The position numbers and the translations under genes are program-made. The notes beneath the pieces are model-generated. The model was not told the origin of the DNA and searched no databases. It saw nothing but the letters and a program-made list of their open reading frames with translations. This document shows positions 34,264-44,675 of a stretch of 55,984 bases of DNA, piece after piece (the stretch's first letter is position 1; each line of letters begins with the position of its first letter). This stretch comes from Gracilimonas tropica DSM 19535 (lineage in GTDB: Bacteria; Bacteroidota; Rhodothermia; Balneolales; Balneolaceae): NCBI RefSeq assembly GCF_000375425.1, contig NZ_AQXG01000001.1, positions 1-55,984 on the forward strand, in the 5' to 3' direction.

Positions 34264-35700
34264 TTGATTCAATTAAGATCCTTAATTAAAGATATTTCCG
34301 TTTATGGGGTGAGTGAGTTCCTTAACCGTTCGGTGCAGGTCTTATTTCTTCCTATAATTTTCACTTATTTATCGACTAGTGAATTTGGAACACTTGATTT
34401 ATTTTTAACCACAAAAAATATTATTTCTGTAATCTTTGGATGGGGTATGATTACAGCGGTACAGCGGTTTGGTGGCATAAAAACAGAAGAAAATTATTCT
34501 CTTGAGGAAGTTATAACAGCCTGTTTTTTAGTTGTTATAGCAATAGATCTTTTATTAGGGGTCATTTTTTATTTTGGTTATGCTATTCTAATAGAAACGG
34601 ATATAATATCTTTTCTTCTTGTTTTAGGGATATCTTCCTTTTACAGTTTAAGATCAATTATTTTAGGTGTACTTCGGCTTAAACATAAAGCAAAGGCCTT
34701 TTTATTGGTCACACTGGTTAATATAATTATTTACTTATTAGGTACATATATATTGATCAAGCTTACAGATCTCTCCTATTTAGCATTTCTTATTGCAGGA
34801 TTGATAGGTATAACGTTTTCCTTCTTGTTAGGGCTGATTTTGATTAAAGGGTACATAAAAATAAAAGTTCACAAAGATCTGTTAAAATCAATATTCAAAT
34901 TTGGAGCTTCCCTGCTTAGTACAGCATTAATTGTAATTTTTGTAGCATCCAGTAACAGGTATGCACTTGGCTTATTTGGCCAGTCTTTGGATGAAGTAGG
35001 GATTCTTGGGATGTCAAATCGACTTTCGCTCTTTGTAGGGGCACTGTTGGTTGCCCCATTTACATTGGCCTGGTTGCCCTTTGTAAACGAAAATTATATG
35101 AAAGATAATTTTCGGGATATGGTATCTACTGTATTCAAGGCAGTTGTAGTTGTTGGAATCTTTCTATCAGTTATTTTAATAATGGTTGGTTATCCAATTC
35201 TATCCTATCTGGAAAAGGATTCTTATATAAACTCAATGCTAATTGCTCCGTTTTTCTGTTTTTCTTATATCTTTCAAGCAGGTTACTATATCTTTTCAAG
35301 CTCATTTTATATTCACGAACAAAATAAATTATACGTTAAAAGTGCTGCTTTTGTATTCATTGTTAATATTTTAATGCTCTCCCTCATTATTCCGGTAACC
35401 AATTATATAACTGTGTCAGTGGTTACTATGATTACGTATTTGGGACAAATGCTATTTGCTTATTTTTACTCAAGTAGAACTTTCAAATTATCATCTACCG
35501 ATAAAATTAAACTAATTTGCTATCTATTGATCAACGGATTATTAATGAGTGCAATTATATATGCTTATGAATTTTCATTAAATATTGATTTGATAATAGC
35601 AGTAACAGTTTCAGTTCTTTGTATGTTTATATTCGTAACCTATTTCATATTTAGAAAAGAATTGAAGCAAAATAGTTTTTTAATAAAAAACTTGTCTTAA
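34264..35700 (+). CDS. wzx: O-antigen/polysaccharide flippase, locus 2 (Wzx-like)
   Basis: 478 residues with 12-14 membrane helices, opening SLIKDISVYGVSEFLNRSVQVLFLPIIFTYLSTSEFGTLDLFLT, the standard Wzx/polysaccharide transporter beginning. Starts at TTG; no ATG nearby retains helix 1. It would flip the locus-2 repeat unit. Longer than the flippase at 10.0 kb and not similar beyond the general family pattern. Confidence 0.88.
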   Translation: MIQLRSLIKDISVYGVSEFLNRSVQVLFLPIIFTYLSTSEFGTLDLFLTTKNIISVIFGWGMITAVQRFGGIKTEENYSLEEVITACFLVVIAIDLLLGVIFYFGYAILIETDIISFLLVLGISSFYSLRSIILGVLRLKHKAKAFLLVTLVNIIIYLLGTYILIKLTDLSYLAFLIAGLIGITFSFLLGLILIKGYIKIKVHKDLLKSIFKFGASLLSTALIVIFVASSNRYALGLFGQSLDEVGILGMSNRLSLFVGALLVAPFTLAWLPFVNENYMKDNFRDMVSTVFKAVVVVGIFLSVILIMVGYPILSYLEKDSYINSMLIAPFFCFSYIFQAGYYIFSSSFYIHEQNKLYVKSAAFVFIVNILMLSLIIPVTNYITVSVVTMITYLGQMLFAYFYSSRTFKLSSTDKIKLICYLLINGLLMSAIIYAYEFSLNIDLIIAVTVSVLCMFIFVTYFIFRKELKQNSFLIKNLS

Positions 35701-35730
35701 CAGTTCAAATAAGTAGTACATAGATTAAAA

Positions 35731-36504
35731 ATGGATTTTCCAAAAATTTCGATAGTTACACCTTCTTATAATCAAGTAGAGTTTTTAGAGCGTACCATCC
35801 AAAGTGTATTAAATCAGAACTATCCTAATCTCGAGTACATTATTATTGATGGCGGGTCAACAGATGGATCAGTTGATATTATTAAAAAGTATGAAAATCA
35901 GTTGAATTTTTGGGTAAGCGAACCAGATAATGGTCAAACAGAAGCAATAAATAAAGGACTTTCTAAAATAACCGGTGATATATGGGCTTATCTTTGTTCT
36001 GATGATACTTATGAGCCGAATACCTTGAATTTAGTTGCAGAATTTTTCTCAAAAAATAAGTCTAACTATGTACTCTATGGAGATTGTAATTTCATAAATG
36101 AAAGGGATATTGTTACCAGGAAAAAAACGACCGGAAATTTTTCAAAGAATAAACTAAAAAGAAAAAATTTCATTTATCAGCCATCGGTTTTTTTAAAAAA
36201 AGAGGTACTTGAAGAATGTGGACTATTTGAGGAAGACCTACACTATACTATGGATTATGAGTATTGGCTTCGGATCAGTGATAAATATGAGTTTTCATAT
36301 ATGCCAGTACCTTTAGCAAATTATCGATTACATGATGCTTCTAAAACTGTTGATCATGTCGTAAAGATGAAAAAAGAGGATATCAAGGTTAAGAAAGAAT
36401 ATGGATACGGTTGGCATGCTTGGCTTGTATATTTTTATTATCTCACAATTGGAGCCAAAATTCATCATTTCAAACAAAAAGTCTTTAATTTTATTAAAAG
36501 ATAA
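35731..36504 (+). CDS. Family 2 glycosyltransferase
   Basis: 257 residues, GT-A fold: ISIVTPSYNQVEFLERTIQSVLNQNYPNLEYIIIDGGSTDGS (residues 6-48 in part), EPDNGQTEAINKGL, the metal-binding SDD (about 89-91), and DLHYTMDYEYWLRISDKY for the acceptor side. No membrane segments. The DGGSTDGS and D-N-G-Q form is common in fucosyl-, rhamnosyl- and galactosyltransferases; the donor cannot be told. Sits between the flippase and the GT4 gene. Confidence 0.9.
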   Translation: MDFPKISIVTPSYNQVEFLERTIQSVLNQNYPNLEYIIIDGGSTDGSVDIIKKYENQLNFWVSEPDNGQTEAINKGLSKITGDIWAYLCSDDTYEPNTLNLVAEFFSKNKSNYVLYGDCNFINERDIVTRKKTTGNFSKNKLKRKNFIYQPSVFLKKEVLEECGLFEEDLHYTMDYEYWLRISDKYEFSYMPVPLANYRLHDASKTVDHVVKMKKEDIKVKKEYGYGWHAWLVYFYYLTIGAKIHHFKQKVFNFIKR

Positions 36505-36515
36505 TAAGGCTTAGT

Positions 36516-37661
36516 ATGAAAAAAATATTGTTTATCCATTCAGCCGGAGACCTTTATGGCTCGGGAAAAATTATGCTTTTTGCTATTGATGCATTAATAT
36601 CAACAGGATATTCGTGCCATGTTTATCTTCCTGAAGAGGGGCCTTTAGTTAAGGAGCTGAGAAGCAAAGGTTGTAAGGTGAACATCATGGAATTGGGGAT
36701 TTTACGCCGAAAATATCAAAATCCCATTGGTTTGATTAACCGTATCTTTGCCTTGAGTCGTGCAATTTTTAAAATTGGACAGATGATAAAAAAAGAGAAT
36801 TTTGATTTGGTGTATTCGAATACAACTGCTGTTCTATGTGGTGCAATTGCAACTAAAATTTATGGCGTAAAACATCTGTGGCACATTCATGAAATAATAG
36901 AATCTCCCCGTATTTTTGCAAAATTTTTGGGCTATATGATCCAAAATTTTTCAGATAAGGCGATTGCAGTCTCCACCCCTGTAAAAAGGCATTGGGATCA
37001 ATTATATAGTCATGATAAAAGTGTGATTCATATTATTTATAATGGTTTACCACTAAAAGATTTCAATATTTCTAAATCTACTCTTAGGAATGAACTTCAA
37101 TTAGGAGAAAATGATGTGGTCATTGGCATGGTTGGCCGAGTCCATCATTGGAAAGGACAAGGCTATTTTTTAGAAATCGCAAACCACCTTAGAAAAAAAC
37201 ATGATAATGTTAAATTCGTGATGGTAGGTGACGCATTTCCTGGTTATGAGTATATATATGACGAACTAAAGGAAAAAAAAGATCAATTTAGTCTTAATGA
37301 GGTTGTCTATGATCTTGGTTTTAGAAAAGACATTCCAAATTTACTTAAAGGGTTTGACTTATTTGTATTGCCTTCAACACTTCCGGATCCACTTCCAACT
37401 GTAGTTTTAGAAGCAATGGGCATGTCATTACCAGTTGTAGCAACTAAACATGGCGGTGCATTGGAGATGGTCGTAAATGAAAAAACAGGGATTCACATAC
37501 CATGGAATGATGCTGAAAAAGCAGCACAGTTAATAAGTCCACTCGTTGAAAATCAAGATAGACGGCTTGAGTATGGAAGAAATGGACGAGTAAGGCTTGA
37601 AAGTGAATTCTCCTTACCATCTTTTAAGAATAATATTATTCAATCTGTTTCTGATGTTTAA
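36516..37661 (+). CDS. Family 4 glycosyltransferase
   Basis: 381 residues, GT-B fold: N-terminal LFIHSAGDLYGSGKIMLFAI, VYSNTTAVLCGAIATKIYG, then the donor domain with VIGMVGRVHHWKGQGYFLEI (about 206-225), VYDLGFRKDIPNLL and the EX7E-like stretch PDPLPTVVLEAMGMSLPVVATKHGGALEMV. It transfers a sugar with retention at the cytoplasmic face of the membrane. Overlaps the next gene by eight bases at ATGTTTAA. Confidence 0.9.
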   Translation: MKKILFIHSAGDLYGSGKIMLFAIDALISTGYSCHVYLPEEGPLVKELRSKGCKVNIMELGILRRKYQNPIGLINRIFALSRAIFKIGQMIKKENFDLVYSNTTAVLCGAIATKIYGVKHLWHIHEIIESPRIFAKFLGYMIQNFSDKAIAVSTPVKRHWDQLYSHDKSVIHIIYNGLPLKDFNISKSTLRNELQLGENDVVIGMVGRVHHWKGQGYFLEIANHLRKKHDNVKFVMVGDAFPGYEYIYDELKEKKDQFSLNEVVYDLGFRKDIPNLLKGFDLFVLPSTLPDPLPTVVLEAMGMSLPVVATKHGGALEMVVNEKTGIHIPWNDAEKAAQLISPLVENQDRRLEYGRNGRVRLESEFSLPSFKNNIIQSVSDV

Positions 37662-38799
37662 AAAGAATAGGGGCAAGACTAAAAATAAAATAGCAATAAT
37701 AGGCTCTCGTGGTTATCCACATGTTTACAGTGGATATGAAACATTTGTTAAGGAAACATTTGAGCTTCTTTCTGAGGCATATGAAATTCATGTATACTGT
37801 CACTCCCATTTATTTGATGAACAGCCAAAGGAAGTAAACGGTATTTTTTTACACTACATACCCACGGTGAAAGGAAAGGGATTCGGGCAATTATTTAACA
37901 GTTTCATATCTACATTGCATGCAATATTCATTGAGAAATATGATGTGATACTTTATGTGAATACTGCAAATGGTCCATTTGGATTGCTAACAAAATTATT
38001 TAGAGTTAGAACAGCTATTATTACAGATGGCCTTGAATGGCTTAGGCCAAAATGGAAAGGAATAGGTTCAACATATTTCTACTGGGCCTCAAAACTTGCT
38101 ACTAAAGTATTTGATGTATTGATATCCGATTCTAAAGAAATGCAAAGAGTTTACAGGGATGAATTTGATGCTGATTCTATAGTAATCGCTTACGGAGCAC
38201 ATGAAAGATTTAGCGATAAAACTAATAAAATTAAAAAATTTGGTTTAGAAAAAAATAGTTATTATTTGATTGTTGGTAGAATGATTCCTGATAATAATGC
38301 CGATATCATAGTTAATGGTTTTAAAAAAGCAGAAACCAATAAAAAACTTGTTATCGTTGGTGATGTACCTTACAAAGACGATTATGCGGATAAGCTTAAA
38401 GCTCAAGCTTCTGATAAAATTATTTTTACAGGATACGTTTATGATCAAGAGTTGCTAATGGAGTTATATGCCAATGCTTATGTATATATTCATGGTCATG
38501 AATATGGAGGAACAAATCCAACTCTTTTAAAAGCTTTGGCATATGGTTGTTCAATACTTGCTTTGGATACTCCTTTTAGTAGAGAAGTTTTGAATGATGA
38601 GGAGTACGGTACGTATTTCAAAAAAGAACCCAAAAGCATTGCTAATGCAGTGCAAAGACTTGATTCAGAACCTCAAAGAGTCTTCAGTCAACAAAAAAAT
38701 TCAAGAAAGAGAATTCGGAATACTTATACATGGGGACAAATAGCGGATGAGTATGATCGGTTATTCACAAACATGATAAATAAAAATATATCATGCTGA
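37654..38799 (+). CDS. Glycosyltransferase with N-terminal DUF1972 (rhamnosyltransferase-like)
   Basis: 381 residues counted from ATG 37654, where it overlaps the preceding stop by eight bases; a TTG at 37597 would add 19 residues of sequence read from inside the upstream gene. N-terminal KIAIIGSRGYPHVYSGYETFVKE is typical of DUF1972, found in WbbL/RgpA-like rhamnosyltransferases; the donor half has YLIVGRMIPDNNAD, IIFTGYVYDQELL and the conserved GGTNPTLLKALAYGCSILALD. Given rfbBAC downstream, a dTDP-rhamnose donor is plausible but unproved. Confidence 0.85.
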   Translation: MFKKNRGKTKNKIAIIGSRGYPHVYSGYETFVKETFELLSEAYEIHVYCHSHLFDEQPKEVNGIFLHYIPTVKGKGFGQLFNSFISTLHAIFIEKYDVILYVNTANGPFGLLTKLFRVRTAIITDGLEWLRPKWKGIGSTYFYWASKLATKVFDVLISDSKEMQRVYRDEFDADSIVIAYGAHERFSDKTNKIKKFGLEKNSYYLIVGRMIPDNNADIIVNGFKKAETNKKLVIVGDVPYKDDYADKLKAQASDKIIFTGYVYDQELLMELYANAYVYIHGHEYGGTNPTLLKALAYGCSILALDTPFSREVLNDEEYGTYFKKEPKSIANAVQRLDSEPQRVFSQQKNSRKRIRNTYTWGQIADEYDRLFTNMINKNISC

Positions 38800-38809
38800 T
38801 ATTTATAAA

Positions 38810-39676
38810 GTGAAAATTTTATCAACACATATTTGCGTTATCTTTATCCCATTTTTGTTAATCTCATGCAATTTGTTTGAAGATAAAGATTCGGAAAAAC
38901 CCATAAAGCATTTACATCTTGAGGTAAATACATACAAAGAAAATTCAAGCGATTTTTTGATTATAGCGCACAGAGGAGCTAGTATTAGGACTCCTGAAAA
39001 TACTATGTCATCAGTAAGAGAGGCTTATCATCAGAATGCAGATATAGTAGAAATAGATGTTGTATTTACGAAAGATTTAGTACCTGTTGTTTTTCATGAT
39101 GATACATTGGGAAGAACGACAAATGGAATTGGAAAAGTAAAAGACTTTACTTTGCAAGAATTAAAAAAATTGGATGCCGGTGTGTGGTTTTCCGATGATT
39201 TTAAGGGGGAGAAGATCCCAACTTTACATGAAGTACTTAATTATTGTAAAGGAAGACTTGCCGTTATGATCGAGATAAAAGAACAGAACTCCATAGAAGT
39301 TTCTGCAAAAAAAAGAGTAGAATTATTGATTAAAGAAATTAATGAATTTAATATGAATAATTTTGTCTCGGTTTCATCAGTTACTCCACAATTTATTGTC
39401 GAATTGAATTATTTAAATAATGATATTGCAAGAGGAATTGTTTTGAGTAAACATCATTTCCATGATATATATATTGATGATATTATTATGAAGTACACTG
39501 TAGATTTTATAATTGAAGAAAAAAATAAAATAGAAAGTTATTTATGTGAAATTTTAAGTAATAAACCAACAAAATTATTTTTACACACTGTTAATTCAAA
39601 GGATGAATTAGATAGAATCGTGAATTGCACATTGAATGGAATTTTAACTGACAACCCAAAAATATTTAATCAATGA
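38810..39676 (+). CDS. Glycerophosphodiester phosphodiesterase, predicted lipoprotein
   Basis: 288 residues from a GTG start. A lipoprotein signal (LISC, lipidated Cys20) places it on a membrane outside the cytoplasm. The GDPD barrel motifs are intact: [13 protein letters not shown] (His54), [28 protein letters not shown], and IEIKEQ. GDPDs hydrolyse glycerophosphodiesters, and related enzymes trim teichoic acids. Lying inside a locus with CDP-glycerol-type transferases, it may edit or recycle the glycerophosphate-substituted glycan in the periplasm or at the surface; this is inference. A four-base overlap couples it to rfbB, so it belongs to the operon. Confidence 0.88.
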   Translation: MKILSTHICVIFIPFLLISCNLFEDKDSEKPIKHLHLEVNTYKENSSDFLIIAHRGASIRTPENTMSSVREAYHQNADIVEIDVVFTKDLVPVVFHDDTLGRTTNGIGKVKDFTLQELKKLDAGVWFSDDFKGEKIPTLHEVLNYCKGRLAVMIEIKEQNSIEVSAKKRVELLIKEINEFNMNNFVSVSSVTPQFIVELNYLNNDIARGIVLSKHHFHDIYIDDIIMKYTVDFIIEEKNKIESYLCEILSNKPTKLFLHTVNSKDELDRIVNCTLNGILTDNPKIFNQ

Positions 39677-40719
39677 AAATCCTAGTAACTGGCGGAGCAG
39701 GCTTTATAGGTTCGTCACTAGTCAGAATGATCATAAATGAAACAGATCATGAAGTTCTTAACGTTGATAAACTAACCTATGCAGGGCATTTAGAATCGTT
39801 GGAAGCCGTTGTTAATTCAGCCCGCTACCAATTTGAACAGGTGGATATTTGTGATGCAGAAGAAATTAACCGGATTTACAATGAGTTCAAACCGGATGTC
39901 ATCATGCACCTCGCTGCGGAATCTCATGTAGATCGCTCTATTGACGGTTCTGCTGAATTCATAAAAACAAATGTAAATGGCACGCATATTTTATTAGAGG
40001 AAGCTAAGCAGTATTGGCAGGAGTTAGAAGGTGAAAGAAGAAAGAATTTTCGATTTTTGCATGTTTCAACCGATGAAGTTTATGGCGAATTAGGAGAGAC
40101 CGGTTTTTTCATAGAAGAAACCCCTTATGATCCTCGCTCTCCATACTCATCCAGTAAAGCTTCCTCAGATCATTTGGTACGAGCGTGGCATCACACTTAT
40201 GGTTTACCAACCATGATAACTAACTGCTCCAACAATTATGGACCGTATCAGTTTCCGGAGAAACTCATTCCGGTAGTGATTTTAAAAGCATTGCAGGGTA
40301 AAGATATTCCCGTGTATGGAACCGGTGAAAATGTACGGGATTGGCTCTATGTAGATGACCATGCCCGCGCATTATTAAAAGTAGTAGAAAAAGGTAAACC
40401 GGGTGAAACCTACAATATTGGTGGACATAACGAGAAGCAGAACATTGAAGTGGTTCACTCTATTTGTGACACCTTGAATCAATTGGTACCTAAAGGGGTT
40501 GATTACAGAGATCAGATCAGTTTTGTAACCGACCGTCCGGGACATGATTTTCGTTATGCCATAGATGCCTCAAAAATAAAAAAAGAACTTAGCTGGACAC
40601 CTGAAGAAACCTTTGAAACTGGCATAAAGAGAACCATTCAATGGTACCTCGATAACATCGAATGGTGTGAAGCAGTCACCGAAAATAACTACGATCTCAA
40701 AAGACTCGGTACAGCTTAA
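39673..40719 (+). CDS. rfbB: dTDP-glucose 4,6-dehydratase
   Basis: 348 residues. [25 protein letters not shown] form ([13 protein letters not shown]), [45 protein letters not shown] and [14 protein letters not shown] are the RmlB signatures; catalytic Asp-Glu in TDEVYG and Tyr-x3-Lys in YSSSKA. Produces dTDP-4-keto-6-deoxyglucose. More GC-rich than the glycosyltransferase genes before it, which fits a conserved module joined to a variable block. Confidence 0.96.
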   Translation: MKILVTGGAGFIGSSLVRMIINETDHEVLNVDKLTYAGHLESLEAVVNSARYQFEQVDICDAEEINRIYNEFKPDVIMHLAAESHVDRSIDGSAEFIKTNVNGTHILLEEAKQYWQELEGERRKNFRFLHVSTDEVYGELGETGFFIEETPYDPRSPYSSSKASSDHLVRAWHHTYGLPTMITNCSNNYGPYQFPEKLIPVVILKALQGKDIPVYGTGENVRDWLYVDDHARALLKVVEKGKPGETYNIGGHNEKQNIEVVHSICDTLNQLVPKGVDYRDQISFVTDRPGHDFRYAIDASKIKKELSWTPEETFETGIKRTIQWYLDNIEWCEAVTENNYDLKRLGTA

Positions 40720-40757
40720 ATAATTTAAGATTCATCCCGATAATTCAATATTTCAAT

Positions 40758-41633
40758 ATGAAAGGAATCATACTTGCCGGTGGAGCAGGAACTCGACTTC
40801 ATCCCAATACATTAGTAGTAAGCAAACAATTACTCCCGGTATATGATAAACCGATGATCTACTATCCTTTATCTACACTCATGCTTTCCGGAATTAGAGA
40901 GATCTTGGTGATTTCAACACCTAATGATCTTCCACGATTTGAAGAATTGTTAGGAGATGGATCTCAATGGGGGATAGAATTAAGTTATGCAGAGCAGCCA
41001 AAGCCCGAAGGATTGGCCCAGGCTTTTATTATCGGAAAAGATTTTATTGCGGAAGATAAAGTTGCTTTGATATTAGGAGATAACATATTTTATGGTCAGG
41101 GGCTTTCTCAAAAACTACAAAAAGCTGCTCAATTAGAATCTGGAGCAACGGTGTTTGGATATAATGTACAAGATCCTGAGCGGTATGGGGTTGTTGAATT
41201 TGATGAAAATGGAAAAGTGTTAAGTCTTGAGGAAAAACCTGAAATTCCAAAATCCAATTATGCGGTGGTTGGCTTATACTATTATGATAACCATGTGATA
41301 GAACGAGCTAAGAATTTAAAACCATCGGCCAGGGGAGAACTTGAGATTACTGATCTAAATAAGATCTATCTTAAAAATCAAGAATTAACAGTTGAGCTAA
41401 TGGGACGGGGAACAGCTTGGCTAGATACAGGTACTCACGATTCAATGCTTCAGGCCTCTAACTTTGTGCAAACCGTTGAACAGCGACAAGGATTGAAAAT
41501 TGCAAGTCCGGAAGAAGTAGCATGGCGTATGAACTATATAAATAAGTCACAACTAAAAGTGCTTGCAAAGCCTTTGATTAAAAGTGGGTATGGGGAATAC
41601 TTATTATCCTTAATAGGATTTGATAATGCTTGA
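40758..41633 (+). CDS. rfbA: Glucose-1-phosphate thymidylyltransferase
   Basis: 291 residues. [46 protein letters not shown] is the RmlA beginning; [43 protein letters not shown] and [19 protein letters not shown] follow in order. Makes dTDP-glucose from dTTP and glucose-1-phosphate, the step before RfbB. The order here is B-A-C, and rfbC begins within its last codons. Confidence 0.96.
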   Translation: MKGIILAGGAGTRLHPNTLVVSKQLLPVYDKPMIYYPLSTLMLSGIREILVISTPNDLPRFEELLGDGSQWGIELSYAEQPKPEGLAQAFIIGKDFIAEDKVALILGDNIFYGQGLSQKLQKAAQLESGATVFGYNVQDPERYGVVEFDENGKVLSLEEKPEIPKSNYAVVGLYYYDNHVIERAKNLKPSARGELEITDLNKIYLKNQELTVELMGRGTAWLDTGTHDSMLQASNFVQTVEQRQGLKIASPEEVAWRMNYINKSQLKVLAKPLIKSGYGEYLLSLIGFDNA

Positions 41634-42156
41634 AGTGGTAAAAGAACCTTTACCGGGGTTGCTGATAATTAAACCCAAAGTGTTTAAAGATAACCGAGGC
41701 TTCTTTCTCGAAACTTGGCAGAGTAGTCGATATAAAGAAATTGGTATAATGGAAAATTTTGTCCAAGATAATTGGTCGCGTTCTACTAAAGGCGTGTTAA
41801 GAGGGCTTCATTTTCAGAAAGAGTATCCCCAAGGAAAATTGGTAAGTGTTCGTAGAGGTAAGGTTTTTGATGTTGCTGTTGATATTCGAAAAAACTCATC
41901 AACTTATGGTCAATGGTATGGACAAGAGTTAAACGATAATAATAATTTACAAATGTATGTTCCTCCAGGGTTTGCGCATGGATTTTGTGTAATCTCAGAA
42001 AAAGCTGATTTTGTTTACAAATGTACGGACTATTATCAACCTGACGATGAGGAAGGAATAATTTGGAATGATTCATATCTAAATATTAAATGGCCAGAGG
42101 TTGATAAGATTGTTTCAATGAAGGATAAACAGCTCAAAGGCTTTTCAGAGATATAA
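41626..42156 (+). CDS. rfbC: dTDP-4-dehydrorhamnose 3,5-epimerase
   Basis: 176 residues from ATG 41626 (a TTG at 41620 would add two). RmlC cupin: [40 protein letters not shown] with the active-site His, [20 protein letters not shown], and [28 protein letters not shown]. Produces dTDP-4-dehydro-L-rhamnose. Overlaps rfbA by eight bases. No dTDP-4-dehydrorhamnose reductase (rfbD) follows, so the pathway to dTDP-rhamnose is incomplete in this window. Confidence 0.94.
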   Translation: MLEVVKEPLPGLLIIKPKVFKDNRGFFLETWQSSRYKEIGIMENFVQDNWSRSTKGVLRGLHFQKEYPQGKLVSVRRGKVFDVAVDIRKNSSTYGQWYGQELNDNNNLQMYVPPGFAHGFCVISEKADFVYKCTDYYQPDDEEGIIWNDSYLNIKWPEVDKIVSMKDKQLKGFSEI

Positions 42157-42170
42157 TTATTTCTTAACAA

Positions 42171-42202
42171 TTTGCTAATCCCAGAAAATCTCCTGATATT
42201 TG
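42171..42202 (+). promoter_or_regulatory. Possible promoter for the second initiating transferase
   Basis: TTTG at 42171-42174 and GATATTTG at 42195-42202 are 20 bases apart, close to the TTTG / TAnnTTTG pattern with one mismatch in the -7 word. It lies about 70 bases before the start at 42271 in the only sizeable gap of locus 2. Confidence 0.3.
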
Positions 42203-42270
42203 TTCTTTAATTGATTAGATCATAGAGATAATTGAACGGGCAGTACAGTACTTGTCTTATTTAAAATCAG

Positions 42271-43026
42271 ATGTTTATGAGTGGAAATGCAGACGCAAGC
42301 TTGTTAGAGAAAGCTTCCCCCACAGTTAGAGACAATATCCTTAACAAATACAGAGTTGAAAAGCAGGAAAGCCGAAAAAACGGATTTCCGGCGGGATATC
42401 ATCAGATTCCTTCTCCCGTTAATCAACAGTTCTGGGGCAAAAGGGCACTGGATCTTATGTTGGGCAGTATTGCTTTTGTGCTTTTTATGGTTGCCTTTCC
42501 ATTTATTGCCCTGGGAATAAAGTTTTCTTCTAAAGGGAATGTCATTTTTAAACAAAAGCGAACCGGACTAAACGGCCATGTTTTTACGTGCTATAAGTTC
42601 CGTACGATGCACAATGTGACAAAAAACCGAAAGGCAGGAGAACCAGATATTACTCAAAGAGGAGATAACAGGATCTTTACATTTGGAAGCATCCTCAGAA
42701 AAACAAACCTTGATGAACTCCCTCAAATTATCAACGTGATGAAGGGAGAAATGAGCCTGATCGGCCCTCGCCCTTATCCTGTGGATGAATGTAAATACTG
42801 GAATAATACTTTTGAAGACTTTTATTACCGCTATATGGTAAAACCCGGTGTCACCGGATATGCGCAAGTTACCGGCTTCCGCGGGGGGACGCTCGATGTT
42901 GACCATATGCGTCAACGTTTGGATAAGGACTTGATCTATATTGAACGCCAATCACTTTGGATGGATATCAAGATTCTGTTCCTGACCGTGAAGCAGATGG
43001 TGACTTTTAAAACAAATGCACATTGA
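42271..43026 (+). CDS. Undecaprenyl-phosphate sugar phosphotransferase (initiating, locus 2)
   Basis: 251 residues of the WcaJ/WbaP-like class but with only a short N-terminal extension and one membrane helix (about 70-92). WGKRALDLMLGSIAFVLFMVAFPFIALGIKFSSKGNVIFKQKRTGLNG, CYKFRTM, NLDELPQIINVMKGEMSLIGPRP, VKPGVTGYAQVTGFRG and DLIYIERQSLWMDIKILFLTVKQM are the family blocks. It moves a sugar-1-phosphate to undecaprenyl phosphate to start the locus-2 repeat unit. In-frame ATG at 42277 is an alternative start. A strong terminator lies 34 bases after the stop and closes the locus. Confidence 0.92.
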   Translation: MFMSGNADASLLEKASPTVRDNILNKYRVEKQESRKNGFPAGYHQIPSPVNQQFWGKRALDLMLGSIAFVLFMVAFPFIALGIKFSSKGNVIFKQKRTGLNGHVFTCYKFRTMHNVTKNRKAGEPDITQRGDNRIFTFGSILRKTNLDELPQIINVMKGEMSLIGPRPYPVDECKYWNNTFEDFYYRYMVKPGVTGYAQVTGFRGGTLDVDHMRQRLDKDLIYIERQSLWMDIKILFLTVKQMVTFKTNAH

Positions 43027-43059
43027 AAGATATCGAATCGTGAATGCTGAAGTTATTTT

Positions 43060-43085
43060 AGGCCGTTTTTGACGGCCTTTTTTTT
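43060..43085 (+). terminator. Intrinsic terminator closing locus 2
   Basis: Stem AGGCCGT (43060-43066) / ACGGCCT (43072-43078), five-base loop, followed by an eight-base T run. Confidence 0.9.
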
Positions 43086-43349
43086 GTTCGAATAATGGTC
43101 TCGGCTCCACGGAATAAGCTTACCCAATTTGTGATTTCGAACGTTGTGAAGTGCGCACTTATGAATGAAACAAAGTCGAGAAATCTACTGAGGTTTAATG
43201 AGGCTCGATCATCCAAATAGGAATCTGAGTTGCAGTTGGTTCATCAACAATACGTATGAAGAATCCTAAACAAAAAAGAATGTTTAGAAGTATATAAATC
43301 CCTATTTTTTGACGCTTTCAAAAATTGACATTCAAAACAAGAAAATCAT
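43086..43349. other. Intergenic region before ugd
   Basis: Non-coding. A perfect 12-base palindrome AAGTGCGCACTT lies at 43149-43160. The last 60 bases are AT-rich and hold CTATTTTTTGACG, close to but not matching a Bacteroidota -7 box. None of the dispersed palindromic modules is present. Confidence 0.4.
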
Positions 43350-44675
43350 ATGAATATTGCCGTTGTTGGAACCGGTTATGTAGGACTTGTAACCGGCACA
43401 TGCTTTGCAGAAACGGGGAATAATGTTATCTGCGTAGATATCGACGAGAATAAAGTAGAAAGAATGAGGAACGGGGAAGTTCCAATATATGAACCGGGAC
43501 TGAAGCCTATTTTTGATCGTTCTATTAGAGAGGAACGCCTGAAGTTCACTACGAACCTGGAAGAAGCGGTAAAAAATGCCAAGGTAATATTTTTATGTCT
43601 TCCAACCCCTCCGGGAGCCGATGGCCAAGCTGATCTTAGCGCTGTATTGAAAGTGGCAGAAGATCTGGGTGGTATGATCGAAGACTATAAAGTGATTGTA
43701 AACAAGAGCACCGTTCCCGTAGGTACCGCTGATAAAGTGAGAGAGCGGGTTTCAAAGAATGCGAAGGTTGAGTTTGATGTGGTTTCCAATCCTGAGTTTT
43801 TACGAGAGGGAGCAGCTGTTGATGATTTTATGAAGCCTGAGCGTGTAGTAGTAGGAACCTCCAGCGAGAGGGCTGCCGGAATCATGGAAGACCTTTATGG
43901 CCCATTTGTCCGCAGTGGAAACCCAATCATCATCATGGATGAGCGTAGTTCTGAACTTACCAAATATGCTGCCAATGCTCTTTTGGCCACAAAGATCACT
44001 TTCATGAATGAGATCGCCAATATTTGTGAAAAAGTAGGGGCCAATGTGGATAATGTTCGAAGAGGTATTGGAACTGATTCCAGAATTGGAAAACGATTTT
44101 TGTTTGCGGGAATAGGATATGGAGGAAGCTGCTTTCCAAAAGATGTACAAGCTATTCATTATACCGCTAATGAGTTGGGATATGATTTTAAGATCCTGGA
44201 TTCGGTCATGAAGGTAAATGAAGCCCAAAAAGTATCTCTGGTGCCTAAAATTACCAAGTTTTACGGGGATGATCTGAGCGGTAAAACATTTGGTGTCTGG
44301 GGATTGGCGTTCAAGCCTGAAACCGATGATATTCGCGAGGCTCCGGCGTTATATCTGCTCGATGAATTGGTAAAAAGAGGGGCTAAACTAAAAGCTTATG
44401 ATCCTGAAGCTATTCAAACATTTAAAGAAGCTGCTTCTGATAGAGTCAATGAAAATACCGAGTATGTAGATCGCCCAGCAAAAGCAAAAGAAGGCGTAGA
44501 TGCGTTGGTTATATGTACAGAATGGAGCGAATTCCGAATTGCTGACCTGACGCACTTCCATAAGTATATGGAAAGTCCTATTATTTTTGACGGACGAAAC
44601 CTGTATGATCTGGATAAAGCCCGGGAAGCAAACATAACATACATCAGTGTAGGCCGGCCCGAAGTTCATGTCTAA
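43350..44675 (+). CDS. ugd: UDP-glucose 6-dehydrogenase
   Basis: 441 residues. NAD loop [15 protein letters not shown] at the N terminus, [63 protein letters not shown], and the catalytic cysteine Cys261 in [10 protein letters not shown]; the C-terminal domain starts at [21 protein letters not shown]. Oxidises UDP-glucose to UDP-glucuronate. Unlike the WbpA-like enzyme at 3.2 kb, its signature is of the UDP-Glc type (GSCFPKD). Overlaps the decarboxylase gene by eight bases. Confidence 0.96.
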   Translation: MNIAVVGTGYVGLVTGTCFAETGNNVICVDIDENKVERMRNGEVPIYEPGLKPIFDRSIREERLKFTTNLEEAVKNAKVIFLCLPTPPGADGQADLSAVLKVAEDLGGMIEDYKVIVNKSTVPVGTADKVRERVSKNAKVEFDVVSNPEFLREGAAVDDFMKPERVVVGTSSERAAGIMEDLYGPFVRSGNPIIIMDERSSELTKYAANALLATKITFMNEIANICEKVGANVDNVRRGIGTDSRIGKRFLFAGIGYGGSCFPKDVQAIHYTANELGYDFKILDSVMKVNEAQKVSLVPKITKFYGDDLSGKTFGVWGLAFKPETDDIREAPALYLLDELVKRGAKLKAYDPEAIQTFKEAASDRVNENTEYVDRPAKAKEGVDALVICTEWSEFRIADLTHFHKYMESPIIFDGRNLYDLDKAREANITYISVGRPEVHV

